Shown: positions 1 through 6,631 of the stretch, piece after piece
Numbering within the stretch: the first letter of the stretch is position 1
How the letters are laid out: each line of letters opens with the position of its first letter
Assembly (NCBI GenBank): GCA_019348265.1
Contig: JAHWJV010000038.1
Span: 1-14,175, forward strand
Direction: 5' to 3'
DNA from: Gemmatimonadota bacterium
GTDB taxonomy: Bacteria; Gemmatimonadota; Gemmatimonadetes; Longimicrobiales; Longimicrobiaceae
Length of the DNA stretch: 14,175 nt
Notes under the pieces: generated by a model
What the model was told of the DNA's origin: nothing
Database searches by the model: none
The model's input: only the letters and a program-made list of their open reading frames with translations
Position numbers and translations under genes: made by a program

Positions 1-615
1 ACCCGGGGCGGGGAGCACCCGGTCGAGCACGGTACGCGTCGGGCCGAAGCTCAGGCCCGCGATCAGCGCGCCGGCGCCGCCCGCCACCGCGCCCGCCTTG
101 ACCGGGCCGAGCGGCCCGCCGCCCGTGCTCATGACCTCGCGGTAGCGGAAGCGCCGGCCGTAGGCGTGGCCGAGCAGCGCGTTCGAGCGCCGCACGACGC
201 GCGTGTTGATCTGGGCCATCACGAAGGGGGCGAGCCACGTGCCGAGCGCGTCGTCGTGCTCGACGCCGCGCAGGTCGCGCTGGGAGCCGAGCTCGGGCTC
301 GGCGGCGCGGTCCGGGCTCAGCGCGTAGGGGTCCGAGACGATCCGCGCGGCCGCCTTGTCGCCGCGCACCTCGTCGAGCTCGCCCTTGAGCGAGGCGACG
401 GTGCCGCCGCTGAAGCCGCCGCTGAGCGCCTCGAGCACGAAGGTCGTGTCCTCGAGCTCGCCCGCGCCGCCGGAGGCGATGACCGGCACGCTGACCTTGC
501 TCCGGACGGCCCGCACCAGCTCGGGGTCCGCCTGCCATCCCGTTCCCTGGGCATGAGCGGAGAGCGCGTACAGGAGCGTAGCTCCAACCGGGACCAGGAG
601 ACGGGCGATGTGCAT
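1..615 (-). CDS. Composite partial ORF: signal peptide, HisF-like stretch, saccharopine dehydrogenase-like fragment
   Basis: This frame is open from an ATG at 615 to the left edge (205 codons, no stop). The start is supported by GAGGT five bases upstream on the minus strand. Residues 1-23 (MHIARLLVPVGATLL, ending SAHAQ) read as a cleavable signal peptide. Residues 30-56 contain DPELVRAVRSKVSVPVIASG, which resembles the phosphate-binding end of HisF-type (beta/alpha)8 barrels. From about residue 60 the protein matches the saccharopine-dehydrogenase-like / trans-acting enoyl reductase family: GGFSGGTVASL (66-76), a DPYALSP motif, then APFVMAQINTRVVRRSNALL and, near the edge, LSFGPTRTVLDRVLPAPG. 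That cytosolic NAD(P)-binding family normally begins with a Rossmann motif, which is absent here. A signal peptide followed by these pieces makes little biological sense, so I infer a chimeric join. I am confident of the reductase segment, moderately of the signal peptide, and weakly of the HisF-like segment. Confidence 0.6.
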   Translation of the reverse strand, partial: MHIARLLVPVGATLLYALSAHAQGTGWQADPELVRAVRSKVSVPVIASGGAGELEDTTFVLEALSGGFSGGTVASLKGELDEVRGDKAAARIVSDPYALSPDRAAEPELGSQRDLRGVEHDDALGTWLAPFVMAQINTRVVRRSNALLGHAYGRRFRYREVMSTGGGPLGPVKAGAVAGGAGALIAGLSFGPTRTVLDRVLPAPG

Positions 616-954
616 CGATGACCTCGTTCAGGATAGGCTTAAGGCGGCGTCCCTGAAGATAACCTGGCCATGCCCGACCTCAAGGCACGACAGGTCTTCC
701 GAGGACGCGTCCCCGCCCAGGAGAACCGGGATACTGTTGCGGTGCTCGGGGGGGGAGGGGGATCGAATGCGCTCGGCGGCTGGCCTTTCCCGCGGCGGCG
801 TTTACGGAGGTGGGGACGCGGAAAGACCACTCGCACCGGCGACCGCCAGGGTCGGCTTTCAGGCGGAGCTCAGTAGCTGGAGTGGGACGGAAGCTCGAGG
901 ACCGCGGGGCCGCCGACGGCGGAGCCCGCGTCCCCCATTGTCTTCGCCGGTCGA
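616..954. other. Gene-free stretch with a G-run
   Basis: No ORF here has recognisable protein features. It holds the upstream region of the left-edge gene, including its GAGGT site at 621-625 on the minus strand. It also has a G-run of eight bases at 748-755 followed after one A by five more Gs (757-761), and the hairpin listed at 903-930. Short frames on both strands are arginine- and proline-rich, as expected of noncoding high-GC DNA. Confidence 0.5.
903..930 (-). terminator. GC-rich hairpin downstream of the SWIB gene
   Basis: Bases 903-908 pair with 925-930 and 910-914 pair with 918-922, around a three-base loop and a small internal loop. The hairpin lies 25-52 bases past the stop of the minus-strand SWIB gene, where a terminator would be expected. 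No T-tract follows on the minus strand, so termination is only suggested by position and stem strength. Confidence 0.35.
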
Positions 955-1236
955 CTACTTGACGTGATTGTTGACGAGCTTCGTCATCTCGAACATCGAA
1001 ACCTGCTCTTTCTTGAAGATCCCGCGGAGCTTGTCGTCGGCGTTGATCGCGCGGCGGTCCTTGGCATCCTGGAGATTGTTCTTCTTGATGTAGTCCCAGA
1101 TCTTCTTGGTCAGGTCCGCACGCGTCAGGGGTGTGCTGCCGACGATTGCGGAGAGCGTCTCATCCGGCTGAACAGTCTTCGCAAGTCCACCGCGGGCCTG
1201 CTTTGCACCACCACTCTGCTTTTTCGGCGTAGCCAT
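955..1236 (-). CDS. SWIB/MDM2-domain protein
   Basis: A 93-residue protein. The first 20 residues are a basic, Gly/Ala/Lys-rich tail (MATPKKQSGGAKQARGG), and residues 21-93 form a complete SWIB domain. Visible family features are ETLSAIVGSTPLTRADLTKK (26-45), IWDYIKKNNLQD (46-57), the D-kLrgiF motif around 67-74, and a terminal MFEMTKLVNNHVK. SWIB domains are known from eukaryotic SWI/SNF complexes and, in bacteria, as stand-alone proteins or topoisomerase C-termini; the bacterial role is not settled, though chromatin or DNA association is usually proposed. I chose the ATG at 1236 because GGAG lies seven bases upstream and the domain starts soon after; a longer frame adds 17 unconserved residues. 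Base composition looks somewhat less GC-rich than the neighbours. It is monocistronic and divergent from the aldo/keto reductase. Confidence 0.9.
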   Translation of the reverse strand: MATPKKQSGGAKQARGGLAKTVQPDETLSAIVGSTPLTRADLTKKIWDYIKKNNLQDAKDRRAINADDKLRGIFKKEQVSMFEMTKLVNNHVK

Positions 1237-1545
1237 AAAGTATCTCCGGATGAGGGAACGGAACGAATCGGACGAAGGCGCTTGCAATCAGTGCACCAGA
1301 ATACGGCCCATTCCCCGGCTGTGCCAGTCGTCCCGAGCCCGTAATCCACACGGCAGCCTCTTCCGTCGTCAGCTGGCAGCGGGATTGCATCGGGACCGAC
1401 CCCCGCCGCCGCATGCGTAGGGCGGGGCTTTCTCGCGCCAGGAGGCGCACGGCGAGCCACCGCGACATAGCCGCGGCAGGAGCAGCGGGCTCAGACCCCG
1501 AATGAACCCGTAAAGCCTTTTCGCAATTTCCCTCAGGAGTAGATC
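1237..1545. promoter_or_regulatory. Divergent intergenic region (SWIB / aldo-keto reductase)
   Basis: This stretch of about 309 bases must contain promoters for both divergent genes. It holds their ribosome binding sites: GGAG for the SWIB gene at its left end and AGGAG at 1535-1539 for the reductase. I see no sigma-70-like promoter or operator that I could place with confidence, and no convincing small gene. Confidence 0.4.
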
Positions 1546-2565
1546 ATGGCGGCGATTCCGACGCGCAGGCTGGGCAGTGACGGACCGGAGATCACTCGCG
1601 TCGGCTTCGGCGCATGGGCTATCGGCGGGGGCGGCTGGGCCTTCGGCTGGGGACCCCAGGACGACGACGACTCCGTCCGCACCATGCGCCACGCGATCGA
1701 CGAGGGCGTCAACTGGATCGACACGGCCGCCGTCTACGGTCTGGGCCACTCCGAGGAGGTCGTGGCGCGGCTGCTCCGTGACGTGCCGAGCAGCGAGCGC
1801 CCCCTGGTCTTCACTAAATGCGGGCTGGCCTGGGACGACAACGACCCGATGAAGCCGGCGCGCCGTACGCTGGAGCCAACTTCCATCCGCCGCGAATGCG
1901 AAGCGTCGCTCCGGCGCCTCGAGGTGGACACGATAGATCTCTACCAGTTCCACTGGCCTGATGAGACCGGAACGCCGGTAGAGGATTCCTGGGGTGAAAT
2001 GTCCCGGCTCGTGGAGGAGGGGAAGGTGCGCTGGGCCGGCGTCTCCAACTTCTACGTCGCTCTGCTCGAGCGGTGTGAGCCGATCCGCCACGTGGACTCG
2101 CTGCAGCCGCCGTTCTCTCTCATCCGCCGGGCGGCCGCGGAGTCGATCATCCCCTGGTGCGATGCCCACGGAACTGGCGTGATCGTCTACAGCCCGATGC
2201 AGTCGGGGCTGCTCACCGATCGCTGGACGCCGGAGCGGGCGAGCACGCTGGCCGAGGACGATTGGCGCCGGCGCGCCCCCGAGTTCCAGTCGCCAAACCT
2301 CGAGCGCAACCTCGCCCTGCGGGACGCGCTTCGGCCCATTGCCGAGCGGCACCAGACCACCGTCCCGGAGGTCGCGGTCGCCTGGACTCTCGCCTGGTCG
2401 GGTGTCACCGCCGCCATCGTCGGCGCGCGGACTCCGGAGCAGGTGGACGGATGGGTCGGCGCCGCGACCGTGGAGCTCACCACGGACGACCTGGCCGAGA
2501 TCGCGGCAGCCATCCACTCCTCCGGCGCCGGCACCGGCCCGGCGAGCCCGGCCCCGCCGCGCTGA
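1546..2565 (+). CDS. Aldo/keto reductase
   Basis: A 339-residue cytosolic NADPH-dependent oxidoreductase of the aldo/keto reductase superfamily, a (beta/alpha)8 barrel that reduces aldehydes and ketones. The catalytic tetrad is complete: D59 and Y64 in NWIDTAAVYGLGHSEEVV, K91 in VFTKCGL, and H136 in YQFHWPD. Cofactor and barrel motifs are also present: GVSNF (165-169), VIVYSPMQSGLLT (212-224) and IVGARTPEQV (291-300). The N-terminal RRLGSDGPEITRVGFG is the usual first strand. Length is normal for the bacterial family. The start has AGGAG at 1535-1539, six bases upstream. The C-terminus ends in a Pro/Ala-rich tail. The physiological substrate cannot be read from the sequence. A remnant of another oxidoreductase follows directly in the same frame. 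Confidence 0.95.
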   Translation: MAAIPTRRLGSDGPEITRVGFGAWAIGGGGWAFGWGPQDDDDSVRTMRHAIDEGVNWIDTAAVYGLGHSEEVVARLLRDVPSSERPLVFTKCGLAWDDNDPMKPARRTLEPTSIRRECEASLRRLEVDTIDLYQFHWPDETGTPVEDSWGEMSRLVEEGKVRWAGVSNFYVALLERCEPIRHVDSLQPPFSLIRRAAAESIIPWCDAHGTGVIVYSPMQSGLLTDRWTPERASTLAEDDWRRRAPEFQSPNLERNLALRDALRPIAERHQTTVPEVAVAWTLAWSGVTAAIVGARTPEQVDGWVGAATVELTTDDLAEIAAAIHSSGAGTGPASPAPPR

Positions 2566-2568
2566 AGC

Positions 2569-2706
2569 AACGTTGTCGCAGTCTCCGGGGCGAGTAGCGT
2601 CATCGGCGCAGCGCTCGTACGCGCGCTCGGGGCCGCCTGCCACGCGGTGGTGCTGCCGGCGGGTGGTCCACCACGGTCCGGAAAGGGGTGGTGTAAGCCG
2701 CCGTAA
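2569..2706 (+). pseudogene. Remnant of an SDR/NAD-dependent epimerase N-terminus
   Basis: Immediately after the TGA of the aldo/keto reductase, and in the same frame, 46 codons encode NVVAVSGASSVIGAALVRAL followed by GAACHAVVLPAGG and then TAA at 2704. This reads as the first beta-alpha-beta unit of a Rossmann fold: a hydrophobic strand, a GASxxIG dinucleotide-binding glycine motif, a helix and a second strand. It matches the start of short-chain dehydrogenases and sugar-nucleotide epimerases (typically TGASGFIG). There is no start codon and no catalytic YxxxK, and the frame ends after about 40 residues. It is best seen as a decayed or truncated gene; chance similarity in high-GC DNA is possible but less likely given the match over about 30 residues. 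Confidence 0.45.
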
Positions 2707-2733
2707 CTCATTACTGTGTTGTGGGATGTGACC

Positions 2734-2762
2734 TTTACCAGAGCTCCGTCGTCTGTTACATT
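2734..2762 (+). promoter_or_regulatory. Candidate sigma-70-type promoter
   Basis: TTTACC (2734-2739) and TACATT (2757-2762) are separated by 17 bases, each matching the -35 and -10 consensus at four of six positions. They sit in a locally AT-richer patch about 86 bases before the start of the Gly-zipper lipoprotein. Promoter sequences of this lineage are unknown to me, so this is a suggestion only. Confidence 0.3.
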
Positions 2763-2848
2763 AGAACGTCGAACGCGCCGCGGGATAGGCCACCGTCCGC
2801 CCCGCTGGAGGCGCTCTGCTCCAGTGCCACTCGATTCGAGGAGAGTTC

Positions 2849-3379
2849 ATGAAAGTTCATACATCGGCCATGATCCTGTCGGCTTTCGTGGGCTTGGCGG
2901 CGTGCCAGCAGGAGGAAAAGGCTCCCGCGGCCGACCTGGCCTTCCTGGAGGATCTCCAGACGGAGCTGGCGATGGAGCAGGCGGACGCGAAGAAGATCGT
3001 GTCCCCGGTCGAGCTCGGGACCGGCGCCGAATCGAACCTCGCGGAGCCGGCGGCGGAGCCCGCACCGGCCCCGAAGCCGGCGGTACGGAAGGCCTCGGCG
3101 ACGCGGCGCTCCTCGTCCTCCAGCTCGACCCGCAGGGCCAGCAGCTCCGGGAGCTACGACGGGCCGAGCAGTGCCCCCGCGCCGGCGCCCCGCGTGGTGA
3201 CGGTGAAGCACACCAAGCGTGACGCGGCGATCGGAGCCGTGACCGGTGCGGCCGTCGGCGCGGTAGCAGGCGGATCGCGGCGCCGCGTGCAGGGCGCGGT
3301 CGTGGGCGCTGTCGTCGGCGGCGTGGCTGGCGCGGTGATCGGCAGCACCATCGACAAGTCGACCCGCGTCGAGTACTGA
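2849..3379 (+). CDS. Gly-zipper lipoprotein (YMGG-like)
   Basis: A 176-residue predicted outer-membrane lipoprotein. Residues 1-19 form a lipoprotein signal ending in the lipobox LAAC, with lipidation at C19 and Q at +2. Residues 22-50 are acidic and probably helical. Residues 65-114 are a low-complexity Ala/Pro then Ser/Arg linker. Residues 126-167 hold two glycine-zipper hairpins (AAIGAVTGAAVGAVAGG and VQGAVVGAVVGGVAGAVIG), as in YMGG-like/Rick_17kDa-type proteins, whose GxxxG helices associate with or insert into membranes. The start is supported by AGGAG at 2839-2843, five bases upstream. A strong hairpin follows, so it is probably transcribed alone. A structural or envelope-stress role is inferred from the family; no enzymatic motif is present. 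Confidence 0.8.
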   Translation: MKVHTSAMILSAFVGLAACQQEEKAPAADLAFLEDLQTELAMEQADAKKIVSPVELGTGAESNLAEPAAEPAPAPKPAVRKASATRRSSSSSSTRRASSSGSYDGPSSAPAPAPRVVTVKHTKRDAAIGAVTGAAVGAVAGGSRRRVQGAVVGAVVGGVAGAVIGSTIDKSTRVEY

Positions 3380-3404
3380 TCGGCAGGGCGGCTCCACGAA
3401 CCGA

Positions 3405-3435
3405 AGACCTCCGGCGCTGATCGCGCCGGAGGTCT
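3405..3435 (+). terminator. Perfect 13-bp hairpin terminator
   Basis: AGACCTCCGGCGC (3405-3417) is perfectly repeated in inverse at 3423-3435 around the loop TGATC. It lies 26 bases past the lipoprotein stop codon and is followed by CTGTCTT, a weak T-rich stretch. Strong stem and position support a Rho-independent terminator. Confidence 0.75.
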
Positions 3436-3500
3436 GCTGTCTTATGGCCTGAAGTCTCCAGTCGTCGCTCAACGGCTATCGCCTACGATCGAGCGATCGG

Positions 3501-3560
3501 TGACTTGCACCTGAAGGCTGAACCCTCAAGACTTGCCTACTGAAGACTCGAGACTGCCTC
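3501..3560 (+). repeat. Degenerate 'GACTTGC/GACTGCC' repeats before the M1 peptidase
   Basis: GACTTGC occurs at 3502-3508 and 3530-3536 (28-base period). Related GACTCGA (3545) and GACTGCC (3552) follow, with TGAAG motifs interspersed at 3512 and 3541. The block sits in the leader of the peptidase gene. It is short and imperfect; its role is unknown. Confidence 0.35.
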
Positions 3561-3592
3561 TCACGATTGCCACTCCAGCGCGTACCCAGGCC

Positions 3593-5464
3593 ATGTATCG
3601 CTTCAGCGCCCTCGCTCTTTGCGCCGCCATCGTCGGCTGCGCTCCCGTCCCGGACGTGACTGCGCCGGCTCCGGCGATGGCGCGAGACATCCACTCCTTC
3701 GCTCGACCGGAGGAGGCGCGTGTCTCCCACGTCGCGATCGATTTACGGGCCGACTTCGCTCAGAAGCGCCTGGACGGCACGGCGACTCTGGACGTGGTGG
3801 TCGCCCCCGACGCGCAGCGGCTGATCGTGGACACGCGCGGCCTGGAGATCCAGCGCGTCTCCTCGGCGGGACATTCGGCGCTGCGCTGGACCCTCGGCGA
3901 AGCGGACCCGGTCCTGGGGCGCCCCCTGACCATCCAGCTGCCGACCGGCGTCCGCCGCGTCGAGATCGCCTATCGGACCGCGCCGGATGCGGCCGCGCTG
4001 CAATGGCTCGCCCCGGAGCAGACGGCTGGCAAGCGCCAGCCCTACCTCTTCTCGCAGGGCCAGGCGATCCTCACCCGCACCTGGATCCCGACGCAGGACA
4101 GCCCAGGCATTCGACAGACTTACGCCGCGACGATCGTGGTGCCGGAGGGGCTCAGGGCGGTGATGAGCGCCGAGATGCTCACACCCGAAGGAGAGCCCGT
4201 TCCGGGTGGGCGCGCCTTCCGCTTCCGCATGGATCGTCCGATCCCGCCGTACCTGATCGCTCTCGCGGTCGGTGACCTCGTCTTCCGCCCACTCGGACCC
4301 CGCACGGGCGTCTACACCGAGCCCGAAGTGCTCGACCGCGCCGCGAACGAGCTCGCCGACCTGGAGCAGATGGTGGAAGCCGCGGAACGGCTTTACGGGC
4401 AGTATCGCTGGGGCCGATACGATGTTCTGGTGCTTCCGCCGTCCTTCCCCTTTGGTGGGATGGAGAACCCACGGCTCACCTTCGCCACCCCCACGATCCT
4501 CGCCGGCGATCGCTCGCTCGTGTCGCTGATCGCCCATGAGCTCGCGCATTCCTGGTCCGGCAACCTGGTGACCAACGCGACGTGGAGCGACTTCTGGCTC
4601 AACGAGGGGTTCACCACCTACTTCGAGAACCGCATCATGGAGGCGCTCTACGGCTCCGAGCGAGCCGCGATGCTGGCCAACCTCGGCTGGCAGACCCTGC
4701 AGGCCGCCATAGCCGAGCTCGGCGGACCCGCTGGCGCCGATACTCGACTCCATCTCGACCTTGGCGGCCGGGATCCGGATCAGGGGATGACGGAGATCCC
4801 GTACGAGAAGGGCGCGGCGCTGCTGCGCACGATCGAGCAGGCGGTCGGCAGGGAGCGATGGGACGCGTACCTCCGCTCGTACTTCGACAGGTACGCCTTT
4901 CAGCCCATGACTACCCAGGCGTTCCTTTCCGACCTGCGCAGCAATCTGATCCGGGGCGACGTGGCGCTCGAGCAACGCCTTCAGCTGGAAGAGTGGGTGT
5001 ACCGCCCCGGCGTCCCGACGGGTGCGACCCCCGTACCGAGCAGCGCCTTTCAGCGCGTCGAGGCCCTCGCCGCCGCCTTCGCCTCCGGAACGCCGGCGGC
5101 CCGGATCCCGACGCAGGGGTGGAGCACGCAGGAGTGGCAGCATTTCATCGGGTCGCTGCCGATGACACTCCCGACCGCGCGGTTGGCGGAGCTGGACGCA
5201 GCCTTCCGGCTGTCCGAACAGGGCAACAGTGAGATCCTCTTCGCCTGGCTGGAGCTGGCCGTACGCAACCGCTACGAGCCCGCCACGCCGGCCCTGGAGC
5301 GCTTCCTCACCAGCCAGGGCCGGCGCAAATTCCTGACGCCGCTGTACACCGGCCTGATGGCGCAGGGCGAGTGGGGACAGGCGCTCGCCCGCAGCATTTA
5401 CGCCGCGGCCCGCCCCACTTACCACTCCGTTTCGACGGGAACCATCGACGCGATCGTGAAGTGA
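3593..5464 (+). CDS. M1-family zinc aminopeptidase lipoprotein, leukotriene-A4-hydrolase type
   Basis: A 623-residue metallo-aminopeptidase predicted to be exported and lipid-anchored, removing N-terminal residues from peptides. The N-terminus MYRFSALALCAAIVGC is a lipoprotein signal (C16). An N-terminal beta domain follows, with the LTA4H-type QPYLFSQGQAILTRTWIPTQ segment. The catalytic domain has the aminopeptidase motif GGMEN (288-292), the zinc motif HELAH (H315, E316, H319), the third ligand E338 in WLNEGFTTYFE, and a catalytic tyrosine candidate Y404 in PYEKGAALLRTIE. The C-terminal part (from about 480) resembles the helical LTA4H C-terminal domain, ending RPTYHSVSTGTIDAIVK. I start at ATG 3593 because it begins the signal sequence exactly; an upstream TTG at 3533 would add 20 polar residues. 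No clear Shine-Dalgarno site is seen. Epoxide hydrolase activity should not be assumed. Confidence 0.93.
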   Translation: MYRFSALALCAAIVGCAPVPDVTAPAPAMARDIHSFARPEEARVSHVAIDLRADFAQKRLDGTATLDVVVAPDAQRLIVDTRGLEIQRVSSAGHSALRWTLGEADPVLGRPLTIQLPTGVRRVEIAYRTAPDAAALQWLAPEQTAGKRQPYLFSQGQAILTRTWIPTQDSPGIRQTYAATIVVPEGLRAVMSAEMLTPEGEPVPGGRAFRFRMDRPIPPYLIALAVGDLVFRPLGPRTGVYTEPEVLDRAANELADLEQMVEAAERLYGQYRWGRYDVLVLPPSFPFGGMENPRLTFATPTILAGDRSLVSLIAHELAHSWSGNLVTNATWSDFWLNEGFTTYFENRIMEALYGSERAAMLANLGWQTLQAAIAELGGPAGADTRLHLDLGGRDPDQGMTEIPYEKGAALLRTIEQAVGRERWDAYLRSYFDRYAFQPMTTQAFLSDLRSNLIRGDVALEQRLQLEEWVYRPGVPTGATPVPSSAFQRVEALAAAFASGTPAARIPTQGWSTQEWQHFIGSLPMTLPTARLAELDAAFRLSEQGNSEILFAWLELAVRNRYEPATPALERFLTSQGRRKFLTPLYTGLMAQGEWGQALARSIYAAARPTYHSVSTGTIDAIVK

Positions 5465-5711
5465 TGCCGCACGACTCCCGCCCATAACCGTCGAGAACGC
5501 CGGATCAGTGCAGCCCGGTCGTTGCAGTTCGACGGAAAGCTCCCGGCGGGCGGTCCCATGGTCCACCTGAAGCTCGAGAGCAGCGCCTCGGGCGGCCGCG
5601 GCCTGAGCCCGCATCGAACCGCCCTCCGCGATCATTGTCGGCCCGCCGGTGTACGAGCAGGCGAACGGCAGGTCACTCCGGCCTGGCGGACACGGACTGT
5701 GAGCCATCTCC
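5465..5711. other. Intergenic region without recognised genes
   Basis: About 247 bases between the peptidase and the next gene. Open frames on both strands extend through it but carry no recognisable protein features and look like shadows. I see no hairpin of terminator quality and no clear promoter. Confidence 0.4.
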
Positions 5712-6491
5712 ATGTGTATTCTCGGCGACCACGGAACCCTCGAGCTCCTCACCACACCGCTCGAGAGACTCGTGGCGGGGCAGCTCGGGGAGGCCGTCCG
5801 GGCCGCCCGCGAGGCGGCGGGCCCGGGTATCCTCGATCACGCGGAGGCGGTGCTCCGCGGTGACGCCGAGCCCGGCCTGGATTCTGACTTCTACGGCGAG
5901 GTCGTGGTCGCCCGTGCGCTCGAGTCCGGGGTCGTCAGCAGCCGCGACGCCTCCCAGTGGGATGCGTGGCTCACCACGGAAACCGGTCAGCACGACCCGC
6001 GGGTTCAGGCCTTCCTCTCCTCCTGCGCCGAGATACTCGATGAGTACGCGGTACTCCTCCAGGAGCGCCGGCAGGTCGTCGATCGGTTCGTCGAGGCGCG
6101 CGCCACCGCCGCGAGCTTCACCTGGCTCGGCCCGGACGGCGAGCTCTGGTTCGAGTTCGGCGGGGAGTCATACGCCGCGCTTACCGAGGCGGAAGCGCTC
6201 GAGATCGTGCAGCGCGAGATCGGCACTACCTTGCATTCGCAGGAGCCCGAAACGCTGCTGCGCTACTCGGGTCTGCCCGACACCGGGCTCGAGATCCTGG
6301 TCGGGATCCAGGGAAAGCCGACGGAGCTAGCCAACTCGCTCCTTTCCGGGCTCATCGACCTCCCGGCCTTCGCCGAAGACCGCGTCCGGGCGGAGGGATA
6401 CGCACCGTTCTTCCGCGGCGACCCCCCTCGTTCCGTGGAGGACCTCCGCTTCGGAGAATGGGTCATCATCCGGATCCCTGTCCAGTCCTGA
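5712..6491 (+). CDS. Unrecognised soluble protein
   Basis: A 259-residue protein I cannot assign to a family. It has no signal peptide and no membrane segment, and is rich in Glu/Asp and Ala/Leu, so probably cytosolic and acidic. The first 110 residues look largely helical. The C-terminal half alternates strand-like and helix-like stretches, for example ASFTWLGPDGELWFEFGGES (about 135-154), then TEAEALEIVQREIG, LEILVGIQGKP and a terminal FGEWVIIRIPVQS. The ATG at 5712 lacks a clear Shine-Dalgarno site, and no other Met occurs in frame, so the start is uncertain. A strong hairpin follows the stop, so it probably ends its own transcript. Codon usage is consistent with a real gene: third positions are strongly G/C, and the competing frames look like noise. 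It precedes the FRG-domain gene; a functional link is unproven. Confidence 0.75.
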   Translation: MCILGDHGTLELLTTPLERLVAGQLGEAVRAAREAAGPGILDHAEAVLRGDAEPGLDSDFYGEVVVARALESGVVSSRDASQWDAWLTTETGQHDPRVQAFLSSCAEILDEYAVLLQERRQVVDRFVEARATAASFTWLGPDGELWFEFGGESYAALTEAEALEIVQREIGTTLHSQEPETLLRYSGLPDTGLEILVGIQGKPTELANSLLSGLIDLPAFAEDRVRAEGYAPFFRGDPPRSVEDLRFGEWVIIRIPVQS

Positions 6492-6495
6492 CGAA

Positions 6496-6522
6496 GCGCC
6501 CTCCGCGACACGCGGAGGGCGC
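6496..6522 (+). terminator. Perfect 12-bp hairpin terminator
   Basis: GCGCCCTCCGCG (6496-6507) pairs perfectly with 6511-6522 around the loop ACA. It begins four bases after the stop codon of the preceding gene and is followed by CGTTCGTTCC, a weakly T-rich run. This separates the unknown gene from the FRG-domain gene transcriptionally. Confidence 0.75.
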
Positions 6523-6631
6523 CGTTCGTTCCAGGGTGCCTCTTCTACGGCCGCGTGTGAATCTTGCCTGTATCCGACCTGCGCCGGGCTATCCGGCGAG
6601 GGGTGGTGGCAGTAACAGCGGGGGGATGCGC

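Noticed and set aside
460..492. A genuine hisF gene
   Set aside because: Only about 30 residues resemble HisF, and no upstream barrel strands or histidine genes are present.
1369..2643. A 424-codon open frame on the minus strand
   Set aside because: It is antisense to the aldo/keto reductase with its complete catalytic tetrad; the composition is Arg/Gly/Asp noise.
3743..5755. A 670-codon open frame on the minus strand
   Set aside because: It lies antisense to the M1 peptidase, which has full catalytic motifs. The translation shows no recognisable domain and is typical of antisense frames in high-GC DNA.
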